A DNA stretch of 32,610 nucleotides from Rhodospirillales bacterium (GTDB lineage Bacteria; Pseudomonadota; Alphaproteobacteria; Reyranellales; Reyranellaceae): the NCBI GenBank assembly GCA_947469635.1, contig CANIRG010000016.1:1-32610 (forward strand). The letters run 5' to 3'. The notes beneath the pieces were generated by a model, which had not been told where the DNA came from, made no database searches, and saw nothing but the letters and a program-made list of their open reading frames with translations. The translations under genes were made by a program, and so were the position numbers. The stretch's first letter is position 1. Every line of letters starts with the position of its first letter. Below are positions 1 through 9,262 of this stretch, piece by piece.

Positions 1-1
1 C

Positions 2-136
2 ACGCTCAATGCCTGCATCGCCGCCTACAACAACACTCCCCGAAAATGTCTTGGGTACAAGACCCCCGCTGAGGTACTTCTTCCTAAACTGTTGCACTTC
101 AAACGTGAATCCACACCCTCGCTACGCTCGGGATGA
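2..136 (+). CDS. IS30-family transposase, C-terminal fragment (5' truncated by window edge)
   Basis: Frame 2 reads TLNACIAAYNNTPRKCLGYKTPAEVLLPKLLHFKRESTPSLRSG*; the NNxPRKCLGYKTPAEV motif is typical of the IS30 transposase C-terminus. Confidence 0.8.
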   Translation, partial: TLNACIAAYNNTPRKCLGYKTPAEVLLPKLLHFKRESTPSLRSG

Positions 137-180
137 CACTGGCGCTTGACCGAAAATTGTCATCCCGAGCGTAGCGAGGG
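116..180. repeat. Perfect inverted repeat, 23-bp arms (116-138 and 158-180), 19-nt spacer
   Basis: CCCTCGCTACGCTCGGGATGACA ... TGTCATCCCGAGCGTAGCGAGGG are exact reverse complements. Confidence 0.95.
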
Positions 181-1593
181 ATCTCGGGGACGCCGGTTCG
201 CCCACGGGCGCGCAGCTTCGAGCTGGCCGGCCAGACGGAAAAGCACAGCCTCCGCGCCGAAGGCGGCGGAGAACATCACGCCTACCGGCAGGCCCTCGGG
301 CGTCCAATGCAGGGGCACCGACATGCTGGGCTGGCCGCTCATGTTGAAGAGGCCGGTGAAGGGCGAGAACGTCAGGATCGCTTCACGATAGGCCGCCATG
401 TCGGGGTTGTTGGTGTGCTGGGCGCCCAGGAGCACCGGCGGCTTGGTCATCGTCGGGCTCATCAGCACATCGTATTTCTCATGAAAGGCCGCCATGCGCC
501 GGCCGTGGCGATGGATGGCGCGCTGGGCTCGGGCATAGGCTTCGGCCGGCAGGGTCGCCGCGAAGTCGGCGGCGTCCTGCACCACCGTATCGACCTCGCC
601 GCGCCTGGGCTCGACGCCGCCGTTCAGCAGCAGGACAGACACCCGCAGGTTGGTCGCCACGAGCACCCAGAGCGACTGGGCGAGCTCCGGCCAGTCGACT
701 TCCGGCAAGGCCGGCTCGACGTGATGGCCGAGCTCTTCCATCAGCCTGGCCGCATTCTCGACGGCCTTGGTGCATTCGGGATCTACCGCCACGCCCGAGA
801 AGGGCGTGAGCTGGAGGGCGACGCGCAGGCGGCCAGGCGGCGTGCCGACCTCCTTCAGGAAGGGACGCTCCACAGGCGGCGCGCAATAGGGATCGCCCGG
901 CGCAGCGCCGTGGGTGCAGTCGAGCATCGCCGCGCTGTCGCGCACGGAGCGGGTCAGCACATGGTTGATGGCGAGGCTGCCCCAGCCCTCGCCCACCATC
1001 GGGCCGGACGGCGTGCGCGCCCGCGTGGGCTTGAGGCCAAACAGGCCACAGGCGGAGGCGGGGATGCGGATCGAGCCGCCCCCATCGCTGCCATGGGCCA
1101 GGGGCACGATGCCTGCGGCCACCGCGACGGCCGCGCCGCCGGAGGAGCCGCCCGAGGTCCGCGTCGGGTCCCAGGGATTGCGCGTGATGCCGGTCAGGCT
1201 CGTCTCGGTCGAGGCGGCGATGCCGAGCTCCGGCGTGGTCGTCTTGCCGAAGATGACCACGCCCGCGCGCTTGTAGCGCTGGACGAGCGTCGAATCGTGG
1301 TCGGCAGGCGGCGCGTTGCGGGCGAGCCGCGAGCCGTTGCGGGTGGGCGTGCCTTCGAGCGCAACGGAGACGTCCTTCAGCAGGAACGGCACGCCGCGGA
1401 AGGGACCCTCGGGCAGGCCCGCCGCGATCGCCGCGCGGGCCCTGTCGGGAAAGAGCTGCGAGAGGGGGTTGAGTGTGCTCTGCACGGCGTTGGCGCGCGC
1501 GACGGCCTCGTCGAGCAGCTCCTGCGGGCTCGCCTTTCCGGCGGCGACCAGGGCAGCCAGTGCCAGCCCGTCGTTGGTGTCGTAAGCGCTCAT
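160..1593 (-). CDS. Amidase signature family protein
   Basis: ORF 477 aa; amidase signature GGSSGGAAVAVAAGIVPLAHGSDGGGSIRIPASACGLFGLKPT. Confidence 0.92.
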   Translation of the reverse strand: MSAYDTNDGLALAALVAAGKASPQELLDEAVARANAVQSTLNPLSQLFPDRARAAIAAGLPEGPFRGVPFLLKDVSVALEGTPTRNGSRLARNAPPADHDSTLVQRYKRAGVVIFGKTTTPELGIAASTETSLTGITRNPWDPTRTSGGSSGGAAVAVAAGIVPLAHGSDGGGSIRIPASACGLFGLKPTRARTPSGPMVGEGWGSLAINHVLTRSVRDSAAMLDCTHGAAPGDPYCAPPVERPFLKEVGTPPGRLRVALQLTPFSGVAVDPECTKAVENAARLMEELGHHVEPALPEVDWPELAQSLWVLVATNLRVSVLLLNGGVEPRRGEVDTVVQDAADFAATLPAEAYARAQRAIHRHGRRMAAFHEKYDVLMSPTMTKPPVLLGAQHTNNPDMAAYREAILTFSPFTGLFNMSGQPSMSVPLHWTPEGLPVGVMFSAAFGAEAVLFRLAGQLEAARPWANRRPRDPSLRSG

Positions 1594-2949
1594 CTACATC
1601 ATCCCCGGTTCGCCGAGGTTGGTTCCGTCGATCATGCGGCTGTAGCGGAAGGGATAGGGGTCGACGATCGGCGGATCGCCGGCGATCAGGTCAGCCGCGA
1701 GCCGCCCCGCCGCCGGCCCGATGCCGAAGCCGTGGCCGGTATAGCCGGTGGAGAGGTACAGGCCCGGCATCGTGTCCACGGCCGAGATCACCGGGATGCC
1801 GTCGGGTGTCGAATCGATCATGCCGCCCCAGGATTGCGCCACCTGCAGGCCGGCCAGCGCTGGATAGTGCTCGGCGAGCTTGGTGAGGCCCTGCTTCACA
1901 AGGTCGGGGTCGGCGGCCGGATCGAGCGTGCGTTGCCGTTCGAAGGGGGACACGCCGTCGAACGACCAGCGTGCCAGGGCTTCCGGTCCTTCGAAGAACG
2001 AGCGGCCGATGCCGAACTTCAATCCCGCGCGCCGCTTCTTGAAGGTCGGCCAGAACTGACGGGCATACATGAGGCCCTGCGGCGACAGCTCGACCAGCCC
2101 GCGCCCGCCCAGCCCGACCGTATAGCCACCGTCGAGACGGCGACGGATCGTGACGTCGGGCAGCGACAGGCCGCCGTCGGTGACCGTCGGTGCGGCGGCC
2201 GTGGCGAATGAGGTGGAGCGCACGCCGGCCTGCGGCAGGCGAATGCCGTGGCGACGGCAGAAGAGCGAGCTCCAGACGCCGCCCGCGCACAGAACGGCAC
2301 GGGTGCGGATCGCGCCCTTCTCGGTGATGACGCCCGAGACCTTGCCGGCCTCCGTCTCGAGGCCGCGGGCGGCGCAGTCCTGATGAATCGTTACTCCCAG
2401 CCGCCGAGCACCCTCGGCGATGGCAGGCCCGGCAAGCGAAGGCTCGGCGCGGCCGTCGGTCGGCGAATGTATGCCGCCGATCCAGTCACCCGTGCTGCCG
2501 GGCGTCAAGGCCTTGGCCTCCGCGGGGCTCAGCACGCGGCTGTGCATCTGATGGTCGCGGGCACGGAGCGTCCAGGCCTCCCACATCGCGAGGTCGGCGG
2601 GCCGGTCGGTGACGTAGACGATGCCGGTGCGGCGAAAGCCCAGTTCCACACCCAGCTCGCGCCCGAGGTCCCCCCAGATTGCCAGGCTCTTCATGGCCAG
2701 CGGCAGCTCACGCAGGTCTCGATGCTGCTGGCGGCACCAACCCCAGTTGCGGCTGGTCTGCTCACCGCCGACCCGGCCTTTTTCGACCAGGGCAACCGAG
2801 TGCCCCTTCTTCGCCAGGGCATAGGCGGCGGCGCAGCCGGCGATGCCGCCGCCGATCACCACGACATCGGCCGTAGCCGGCAGTCCTTCGTCGCTCGCAA
2901 CAGCCTGTACGGAAGGAGACATCGACACCCCTGGACCCTTGTCGGTCAT
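1594..2949 (-). CDS. FAD-dependent oxidoreductase (DAO / glycine oxidase-sarcosine oxidase beta-like family)
   Basis: N-terminal dinucleotide fold [33 protein letters not shown]-terminal [27 protein letters not shown]. Start MTDKGPG preferred over the longer ORF start at 2985. Confidence 0.88.
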   Translation of the reverse strand: MTDKGPGVSMSPSVQAVASDEGLPATADVVVIGGGIAGCAAAYALAKKGHSVALVEKGRVGGEQTSRNWGWCRQQHRDLRELPLAMKSLAIWGDLGRELGVELGFRRTGIVYVTDRPADLAMWEAWTLRARDHQMHSRVLSPAEAKALTPGSTGDWIGGIHSPTDGRAEPSLAGPAIAEGARRLGVTIHQDCAARGLETEAGKVSGVITEKGAIRTRAVLCAGGVWSSLFCRRHGIRLPQAGVRSTSFATAAAPTVTDGGLSLPDVTIRRRLDGGYTVGLGGRGLVELSPQGLMYARQFWPTFKKRRAGLKFGIGRSFFEGPEALARWSFDGVSPFERQRTLDPAADPDLVKQGLTKLAEHYPALAGLQVAQSWGGMIDSTPDGIPVISAVDTMPGLYLSTGYTGHGFGIGPAAGRLAADLIAGDPPIVDPYPFRYSRMIDGTNLGEPGMM

Positions 2950-3004
2950 GGCTGGTCTCCTATATCCATCGGCGGTTGAATTCACGTCAAATGGACAAAG
3001 AAAA

Positions 3005-4897
3005 ATGAATGGCGATCCCGCTGCGGCCCAGCCGCATCAATTCCAGGCCGAAGTCGCCGAGCTGCTGAACCTGATGGTTCACTCCGTCTACTCGGAGACC
3101 GACATCTTCCTGCGGGAGCTGGTCTCCAACGCTTCCGATGCCTGCGACAAGATCCGCTATGACGCCATCGCCACGCCCGAGCTGCTGGCCGGGGACGACA
3201 GGCTGGCGATCCGCATCGTGCCCAATGCGGAGGCCAAGACCCTCACGATCTCCGACAACGGGATCGGCATGGACCGCCAGGAGCTGATCGACAATCTCGG
3301 CACGGTCGCGAAATCCGGCACCAAGGCTTTCCTGAAGGGAATGAAGGACGCGAAGGAAGGGCTGGGCCTGATCGGCCAGTTCGGCGTCGGCTTCTATGCC
3401 GCCTTCATGGTGGCCGACCGGATCGAGGTGACGAGCCGCCGGGCAGGGGCGTCGGAGGCCTGGGTCTGGACCTCCGCCGGCGGGGCGGGCTTCGAGATGG
3501 TGCCGGCGAGCGAGGAACAGGCCAAGCGCGTGCCGCGTGGCACCGAGATCGTGCTGCACCTCAAGGACGATGCAGCGAAATACCTGCAGCCGTTCGAGCT
3601 GGAGCGGATCGTCAGGACCTATTCGGACCATATCCTCTTCCCCATCGAGCTGGTCGACGACAAGGGCGAGGCACGCCAGATCAATGCCGCCAGCGCCCTG
3701 TGGCAGCGCTCGAAGTCCGAGGTGAAGCCGGAGGACTACGCCCAGGCGTATCGCACGCTGGCGATGGCCTTCGACGAGCCGGCCCTCACGCTGCATTACA
3801 AGGTCGAGGGGCGGCAGTCCTATGCCGTGCTGCTGTTCGTGCCGACCACGCCGCCGTTCGACCTCGCCGACCCCGGCCGCAAGGGACGGGTGAAGCTCTA
3901 TGTCCGCCGCGTCTACATCACCGACGATGCCGAGCTGCTGCCGCCCTACCTGCGGTTCGTGCGCGGCGTCGTCGACAGCGAGGATTTGCCGCTCAACCTC
4001 TCGCGCGAGATGCTGCAGAACAACCCGCAGGTCGTGCAGATCCGCAACGGCCTCACCACGCGTGTCATCAGTGAGCTGGAGAGCACGGCGACCAAGGACG
4101 CCGATACCTTCACCAAGGTCTGGACGGCGTTCGGGCCAGTGCTGAAGGAAGGTCTCTACGAGGATCACGAGCGCCGCGGCCAGCTTCTTGCCCTGGCACG
4201 CTTTCCCTCGACCGCCGGAGACGGGCTGCGCTCGCTCAAGGACTATCTCGCCGACCTCAAGCCCAACCAGACCGAGATCTATTACCTGGTGGGCGAGAGC
4301 ATCGATCGCCTCAAGTCCAATCCCAAGCTGGAGGCCGCTCGGGCCCGAGGCATCGAGGTGTTGCTGCTGACCGACGCGATCGATGCTTTCTGGACGACCA
4401 TGCCGCAGGAGTTCGAAGGCAAGCCGCTGAAGTCGCTGAGCCAGGGAGATGTCGACTTCGGATTGGTGCCTCTCGTCGACAAGGCCGAGGGCGAATCGGA
4501 CAAGAAGACCAGCGTCGAAGACGACACGGCTGTCATCGAGGCCGTGAAGGGTGCGCTCGGTGACAAGGTCTCAGAGGTGCGGGCGTCCCAGCGCCTGACC
4601 GAAAGCGCCTCCTGCCTCGTGGCCACCGCCCAGGGCCGCGATCGCGAGCTGGAGCGCCTGCTCGCGCGCCAGAACCGCGGCAGCGGCGCCAAGCCGATCC
4701 TCGAGCTGAACATGGGCCACGACATGGTTCGGGCGCTGGGGACGGCGCGGACCGCCGGCCGCGAGGACGATGTGCTGGATCTGGCGAGCCTGCTTCTCGA
4801 CCAGGCCCATATCCTCGATGGCGAAATCCCCGCCGATCCGGCTTCTTTCGCGAGAAGGCTCAATGCCTTTGTGGTTCGCGGGCTCCGAACCGGCTAG
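3005..4897 (+). CDS. htpG: Molecular chaperone HtpG (Hsp90 family)
   Basis: [75 protein letters not shown] at 3005 preferred over the ORF start at 2843, which overlaps the divergent oxidoreductase. Confidence 0.96.
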   Translation: MNGDPAAAQPHQFQAEVAELLNLMVHSVYSETDIFLRELVSNASDACDKIRYDAIATPELLAGDDRLAIRIVPNAEAKTLTISDNGIGMDRQELIDNLGTVAKSGTKAFLKGMKDAKEGLGLIGQFGVGFYAAFMVADRIEVTSRRAGASEAWVWTSAGGAGFEMVPASEEQAKRVPRGTEIVLHLKDDAAKYLQPFELERIVRTYSDHILFPIELVDDKGEARQINAASALWQRSKSEVKPEDYAQAYRTLAMAFDEPALTLHYKVEGRQSYAVLLFVPTTPPFDLADPGRKGRVKLYVRRVYITDDAELLPPYLRFVRGVVDSEDLPLNLSREMLQNNPQVVQIRNGLTTRVISELESTATKDADTFTKVWTAFGPVLKEGLYEDHERRGQLLALARFPSTAGDGLRSLKDYLADLKPNQTEIYYLVGESIDRLKSNPKLEAARARGIEVLLLTDAIDAFWTTMPQEFEGKPLKSLSQGDVDFGLVPLVDKAEGESDKKTSVEDDTAVIEAVKGALGDKVSEVRASQRLTESASCLVATAQGRDRELERLLARQNRGSGAKPILELNMGHDMVRALGTARTAGREDDVLDLASLLLDQAHILDGEIPADPASFARRLNAFVVRGLRTG

Positions 4898-4961
4898 AGC
4901 CATGCATTGTCGTAATTGTGCACTGGCCTGAGGCCAATTCGTCGGGCAAAGTCGCAGCCCA

Positions 4962-5767
4962 ATGCTCAAAATAGAAGCACTAACAAAGGTCTATGGGGGG
5001 TAGCGGCCGTCGACAACGTCACCTTCGACGTTCCGGCGGGCCAGATGGTCGGGATCATCGGCCGCTCCGGCGCCGGGAAGTCGACCCTGCTACGCATGAT
5101 CAACCGGCTGACCGACCCGACCTCGGGCCGCATCCTGTGGCAGGAGGCTGACGCCGTCGATGTCGGCGCCCTGCGCGGTCGCCGCCTGCGCGAATGGCGG
5201 GCGCGCTGCGCCATGGTCTTCCAGCAGTTCAACCTCGTGCCGCGTCTGCAGGTGCTGACCAACGTCCTGATCGGCCGCATCAGCTATCGCGGCACCCTGC
5301 CCGGCCTGCTCGGCTTCTTCTCCGACCAGGACCGCGCGCTCACGGTACGGGCGCTCGAACGGCTCGACATGGTCGACCATGCGCTGCATCGCGCCGATGC
5401 CCTGTCGGGCGGCCAGCAGCAGCGCGTCGCCATCGCCCGCGCGCTGGTTCAGGAACCCAAGATCCTCCTGGCCGACGAGCCGATTGCCTCGCTCGACCTG
5501 CGCAACGCCACCATCGTCATGGATGCGTTGCGCCGCATCAACAAGGAAGACGGCATCACCGTCATCGCCAACCTGCATCTGTTGCAGTCAGCACGGGACT
5601 ATTGCGACCGCATCATCGGCATGCGCAAGGGCACGATCGTGTTCGATGGCCCGCCCTCGGCGCTGACCGACGCGCAGGCTCGCGAGATCTATGCTGTCGG
5701 CGGCGATGGGACCGAAGAAGAGGTCGCCATGGTCATGGACGCCACCTCGGCTCCGGTCCGGCACTGA
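4962..5767 (+). CDS. phnC: Phosphonate ABC transporter ATP-binding protein, apparently frameshifted near the N-terminus
   Basis: Walker [25 protein letters not shown], Walker [13 protein letters not shown]. The natural-looking start [13 protein letters not shown] at 4962 meets TAG at 5001; the rest ([15 protein letters not shown]...) lies in another frame, open only from TTG 4916. Confidence 0.9.
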
Positions 5768-5793
5768 ACCAAAAAAGAGAACAGGGAGAAACC

Positions 5794-6720
5794 ATGATCG
5801 AGCGCACCTTGCGAAGGGCTGTTCTGGCCGGCCTGGCATCGGCCGTCCTCGCCGCCGTCCCGGCCTCGGCCGACGAATTCATCGGCGGCTGGCAGACGAA
5901 GTTCCCGGTCGTGAAGTACGGCGTCATCCCGGTCGAGACGCAGGGCCAGACGACCAAGTCGATGGATACCTTCCTGGCCCATGCCCAGAAGGAAACCGGC
6001 GCGAAGTGGGAACTCTACACCGCGACCGACTATTCCGGCGTGATGAACGCGCTGATCGCGGGCCAGATCCACGTCGCCTGGCTCTCGGGCTTCAGCTACT
6101 GCCAGACCCACGGCGATTCCAAGGGCGGCGTCGAGGCGCTGGTGGCGGCCCAGGAGCCGGACGGCTCGATGGGCTACAATGCCGTGATCGTCGTCAAGGC
6201 CGACAGCCCCTACAAGACCTACGAGGATCTCAAGGGCAAGGTCGTCGCCCGCACCGATCCGCTCTCGGGCTCGGGCTATCTCATCCCGACGGCGGCCTTC
6301 CGCCAGATGGGCAAGCCGGTCGACCAATATTTCCAGAGCCCGCTGGCCGGCGGTCATCCGCAGGCGGTGCTGGGCGTGCTGCGCGGCACCTACGAAGGCG
6401 CCTTCACCTGGACCAGCAAGGACGACAATATCGGCAACCTGCGCCAGATGATGAACAAGAACCTGCTCAAGCGCGAGCAGATCCGCATCGTCTGGACCTC
6501 GCCGCAGCTTCCGTCGCCGCCGGTGGTGATCCGCAAGGACCTGCCGCTTGAGATGCGGGCCGACATCGAGAAGCTCTTCATCCGCCTCAAGGACCACAGC
6601 ATGCCGCTGGCCGAGTCGGTGGCCCAGGGCAAGACCAACGGCATGGTCCGCGTCTATCACGAGGACTATCGCCTGATCTGCCAGGCCGCCGACCTCGAGC
6701 GCGAATCGCGCAAGAAATAG
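5794..6720 (+). CDS. phnD: Phosphate/phosphonate ABC transporter substrate-binding protein
   Basis: Signal peptide MIERTLRRAVLAGLASAVLAAVPASADEF; PhnD-like body (GYNAVIVVKADSPYKTYEDLKGKVVARTDPLSGSGYLIP); sits between phnC and phnE. Confidence 0.9.
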   Translation: MIERTLRRAVLAGLASAVLAAVPASADEFIGGWQTKFPVVKYGVIPVETQGQTTKSMDTFLAHAQKETGAKWELYTATDYSGVMNALIAGQIHVAWLSGFSYCQTHGDSKGGVEALVAAQEPDGSMGYNAVIVVKADSPYKTYEDLKGKVVARTDPLSGSGYLIPTAAFRQMGKPVDQYFQSPLAGGHPQAVLGVLRGTYEGAFTWTSKDDNIGNLRQMMNKNLLKREQIRIVWTSPQLPSPPVVIRKDLPLEMRADIEKLFIRLKDHSMPLAESVAQGKTNGMVRVYHEDYRLICQAADLERESRKK

Positions 6721-6742
6721 CGCGGGAGCGTTCGGGTCCGAC

Positions 6743-7612
6743 ATGTCGATGAGTGAGGGAGCCGCCCGGTTCGAGCGGCAGTACGCGGAGTATCGCCGCG
6801 GCAAGACGCTGTGGACCGCCGTGTTCTGGGCGGGCTTCGTCGTCTGCTTCGTCGTGTCGATGATCGTGGCGCGCTTCGACGTGGTGGCGTTGGCCGCCGG
6901 CCTGCCGCGCACCACCGAGTTCCTGGTCAAGCTGATCCCGCCGATCGGCTGGTCGACCTTCGCCCACGACATGGGCGAATGGTACTGGGGCCTCGGCAAG
7001 TGGCTCACCAGCCTCCTCAACACGCTGCTGATGGCCTATCTCGCGACCGTGCTGGGCACCATCATCGGCGGCGCGCTTTCGTTCTTTGCGGCGCGCAACC
7101 TGGTGAAGCATTACGCCGTCTACTGGGTCACGCGCCGCGTGCTGGAGATTGCCCGCACCGTGCCGGACATTGTCTGGGCGTTGCTCTTCGTGCTCGCGTT
7201 CGGCATCGGCCCGCTGGCCGGCGTGCTCGCCATCACCATCCATACGCTCGGTGCGCAGGGTAAATTGTTCGCCGAGGTCAACGAGAACGTGAGTCGTCTG
7301 CCGATCGAGGGCATCCGGGCGTCCGGCGGCAACTGGCTGCACGAGATGCGCTACGGCGTGCTGCCGCAAGCCCTGCCGAACTACATGTCCTACACCTTCT
7401 GGCGCATCGAGCTGAACGTACGCTCGGCGACGATCGTGGGCTTCGTCGGTGCCGGCGGCATCGGCCACGACCTGTTCACCTCGATCCAGCTGCTCTATTT
7501 CGCCGATGCCGGCGCCATCCTGCTGATCGTGGTGGGCACCATCATGCTGATCGACATTTTGAGCGAACGCTATCGCCATCTCCTGATCGGCAAGGAGCAG
7601 CTCAGCCAATGA
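6743..7612 (+). CDS. phnE: Phosphonate ABC transporter permease (PhnE type)
   Basis: Multi-TM; LLMAYLATVLGTIIGGALSFFAARNL and EGIRASGGNWLHEMRYGVLPQALPNYMSYTFWRIELNVRSATIVGFVGAGGIG. Confidence 0.92.
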   Translation: MSMSEGAARFERQYAEYRRGKTLWTAVFWAGFVVCFVVSMIVARFDVVALAAGLPRTTEFLVKLIPPIGWSTFAHDMGEWYWGLGKWLTSLLNTLLMAYLATVLGTIIGGALSFFAARNLVKHYAVYWVTRRVLEIARTVPDIVWALLFVLAFGIGPLAGVLAITIHTLGAQGKLFAEVNENVSRLPIEGIRASGGNWLHEMRYGVLPQALPNYMSYTFWRIELNVRSATIVGFVGAGGIGHDLFTSIQLLYFADAGAILLIVVGTIMLIDILSERYRHLLIGKEQLSQ

Positions 7613-8502
7613 GCCTCACCGCCTCCGAGATCGAAACAGCGCGCGCCCGCCTGCCGCGTGCCTTTGCCGCCGACCCTGCCGAGCAGTGGAAGCGCCGGCT
7701 GGTGTGGGGGGCCGCGACCGCGCTCACCATCTACTGCCTCTATCGCTTCGGCTTCTTCACCTGGATCTTCGCCGACGGTGTGCTGAAGTTCGGTTCGGTC
7801 GTGGTCGCCCAGCTCTTTCCGCCCACGGGCTTCGACCAGTTGCCGATGTTCCTGCGGGTCATGGGCGAGACGCTGGCCATGGCTTTCCTCGGCACCGTGC
7901 TGGGGGCGGTCGTGGCCTTTCCTTTGGCCTTCCTCGCCTCCAAGAACATGATGCCGTTCCGGCCGCTGCAGTTCGGCACGCGCCGTTTCGCCGACCTGCT
8001 GCGCGCCTTCGACTATCTGATCTGGGCGCTGATCTTCGTGCGTGCGATCGGGCTCGGCCCCATGGCCGGCATCATGGCCATCGCCATCGTCGAGGTCGGC
8101 ACCTTCATCAAGCTCTATTCCGAGGCGATCGAGAATCTCGACCGCAAGCAGATGGACGGCATCCGCGCCGCCGGTGGCGGCCGCCTGCACGTCATCCGCT
8201 ATGGCGTGCTGCCGCAGGTCATGCCGATGATGATCTCCAACACCCTCTACATGTTCGAGCACAATGCGCGCTCGGCCTCGATCCTGGGCATCGTCGGCGC
8301 CGGCGGCATCGGCTTCCTGCTGTCGGACCGTCTGCGCGCCTACGAGCTGCAGGAAGCCTGCCTGATCATCCTGATCGTGATCCTGACGGTCTACGCCATC
8401 GACTTCCTGTCCAAGAAGCTGCGCGAGAAGATCATCGGCGACGACCGCCATGCGCCTGTTGCCGACGACGTGCCGCAATTCACCGAACCGAAAGCAAAGT
8501 AG
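7609..8502 (+). CDS. phnE: Phosphonate ABC transporter permease (PhnE type), second copy
   Basis: DGIRAAGGGRLHVIRYGVLPQVMPMMISNTLYMFEHNARSASILGIVGAGGIGFLL; ATGA overlap with upstream phnE. Confidence 0.92.
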   Translation: MSLTASEIETARARLPRAFAADPAEQWKRRLVWGAATALTIYCLYRFGFFTWIFADGVLKFGSVVVAQLFPPTGFDQLPMFLRVMGETLAMAFLGTVLGAVVAFPLAFLASKNMMPFRPLQFGTRRFADLLRAFDYLIWALIFVRAIGLGPMAGIMAIAIVEVGTFIKLYSEAIENLDRKQMDGIRAAGGGRLHVIRYGVLPQVMPMMISNTLYMFEHNARSASILGIVGAGGIGFLLSDRLRAYELQEACLIILIVILTVYAIDFLSKKLREKIIGDDRHAPVADDVPQFTEPKAK

Positions 8503-9255
8503 ATGCGCGCCATCATCATTGGAGCGGGCCGTGGCAGCCGGCTGATGCCGACCACCGAGAACTCGCCCAAGTGCTTCGCCGAGATCCAGGGCAAGCGCAT
8601 CCTCGACTGGACCGTGGAGGCGCTGAAGGGCGGCGGCTGCACCGAGATCGTGTTCATCGGCGGCTATCGCATCGACTCGGTGAAGCGCGAGTATCCCGAG
8701 TTCGTGTTCCGCGAGAACAAGGACTGGGAGAACAACAACATCCTGGTGTCGCTGATGTGCGCCGAGGATTTGATGGATCGGCCCTTCGTCACCAGCTACT
8801 CCGACATCCTGTTCACCAGGGAGGTCGTGCGCGGGCTGGTGGACTCGAAGGACGAGCTGTCGCTCGGCATCGATACCGACTGGCGCGAGCACTACAAGCC
8901 GCGGACCCAGCACCCGCCGCACGATGCCGAGAAGGCGATCACCAGGGGCGGCAAGGTCGAGCGCGTCTACCGCACCATCCCCTACGACGACGCCACCGGC
9001 GAGTTCATCGGCGTCGCCAAGTTCGGCGAGAAGGGCGCGCAGCAGTTCCGCGACTTCTATCACCGCCGCAAGGCGGAGTTCTGGGACAAGCCCTATCGCG
9101 AGGCCGCGATCTTCCAGAAGGCGTACCTGATCCACATGTTCCAGGACATGATCGAGCAGGGCACCCCGTTCGGGCATTTCGATACGCCGGGCAAGTATCG
9201 TGAGATCGACACGCAGGAAGACATGAACCTCGCCCAGACGCTGTGGAAGCCGTGA
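8503..9255 (+). CDS. NTP transferase family protein (phosphocholine/phosphonate cytidylyltransferase-like)
   Basis: MRAIIIGAGRGSRLMPTTENSPKCFAEIQGKRILDWTVEAL matches the nucleotidyltransferase G-x-G-x-R-L...PK signature; directly downstream of phnE. Confidence 0.82.
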   Translation: MRAIIIGAGRGSRLMPTTENSPKCFAEIQGKRILDWTVEALKGGGCTEIVFIGGYRIDSVKREYPEFVFRENKDWENNNILVSLMCAEDLMDRPFVTSYSDILFTREVVRGLVDSKDELSLGIDTDWREHYKPRTQHPPHDAEKAITRGGKVERVYRTIPYDDATGEFIGVAKFGEKGAQQFRDFYHRRKAEFWDKPYREAAIFQKAYLIHMFQDMIEQGTPFGHFDTPGKYREIDTQEDMNLAQTLWKP

Positions 9256-9262
9256 GCCAATA

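Noticed and set aside
307-2211. 634-aa plus-strand ORF
   Set aside because: Antisense to the amidase and FAD oxidoreductase genes, with no recognisable domain.
4898-4961. Possible Pho box upstream of phnC
   Set aside because: No convincing pair of CTGTCAT-like direct repeats at the expected spacing; only weak TGTCGT-type similarity.
5194-5793. N-terminal 200-aa extension of the phnD ORF
   Set aside because: Overlaps phnC in another frame; the real start is ATG 5794, with a GGGAGA-type RBS and a signal peptide.
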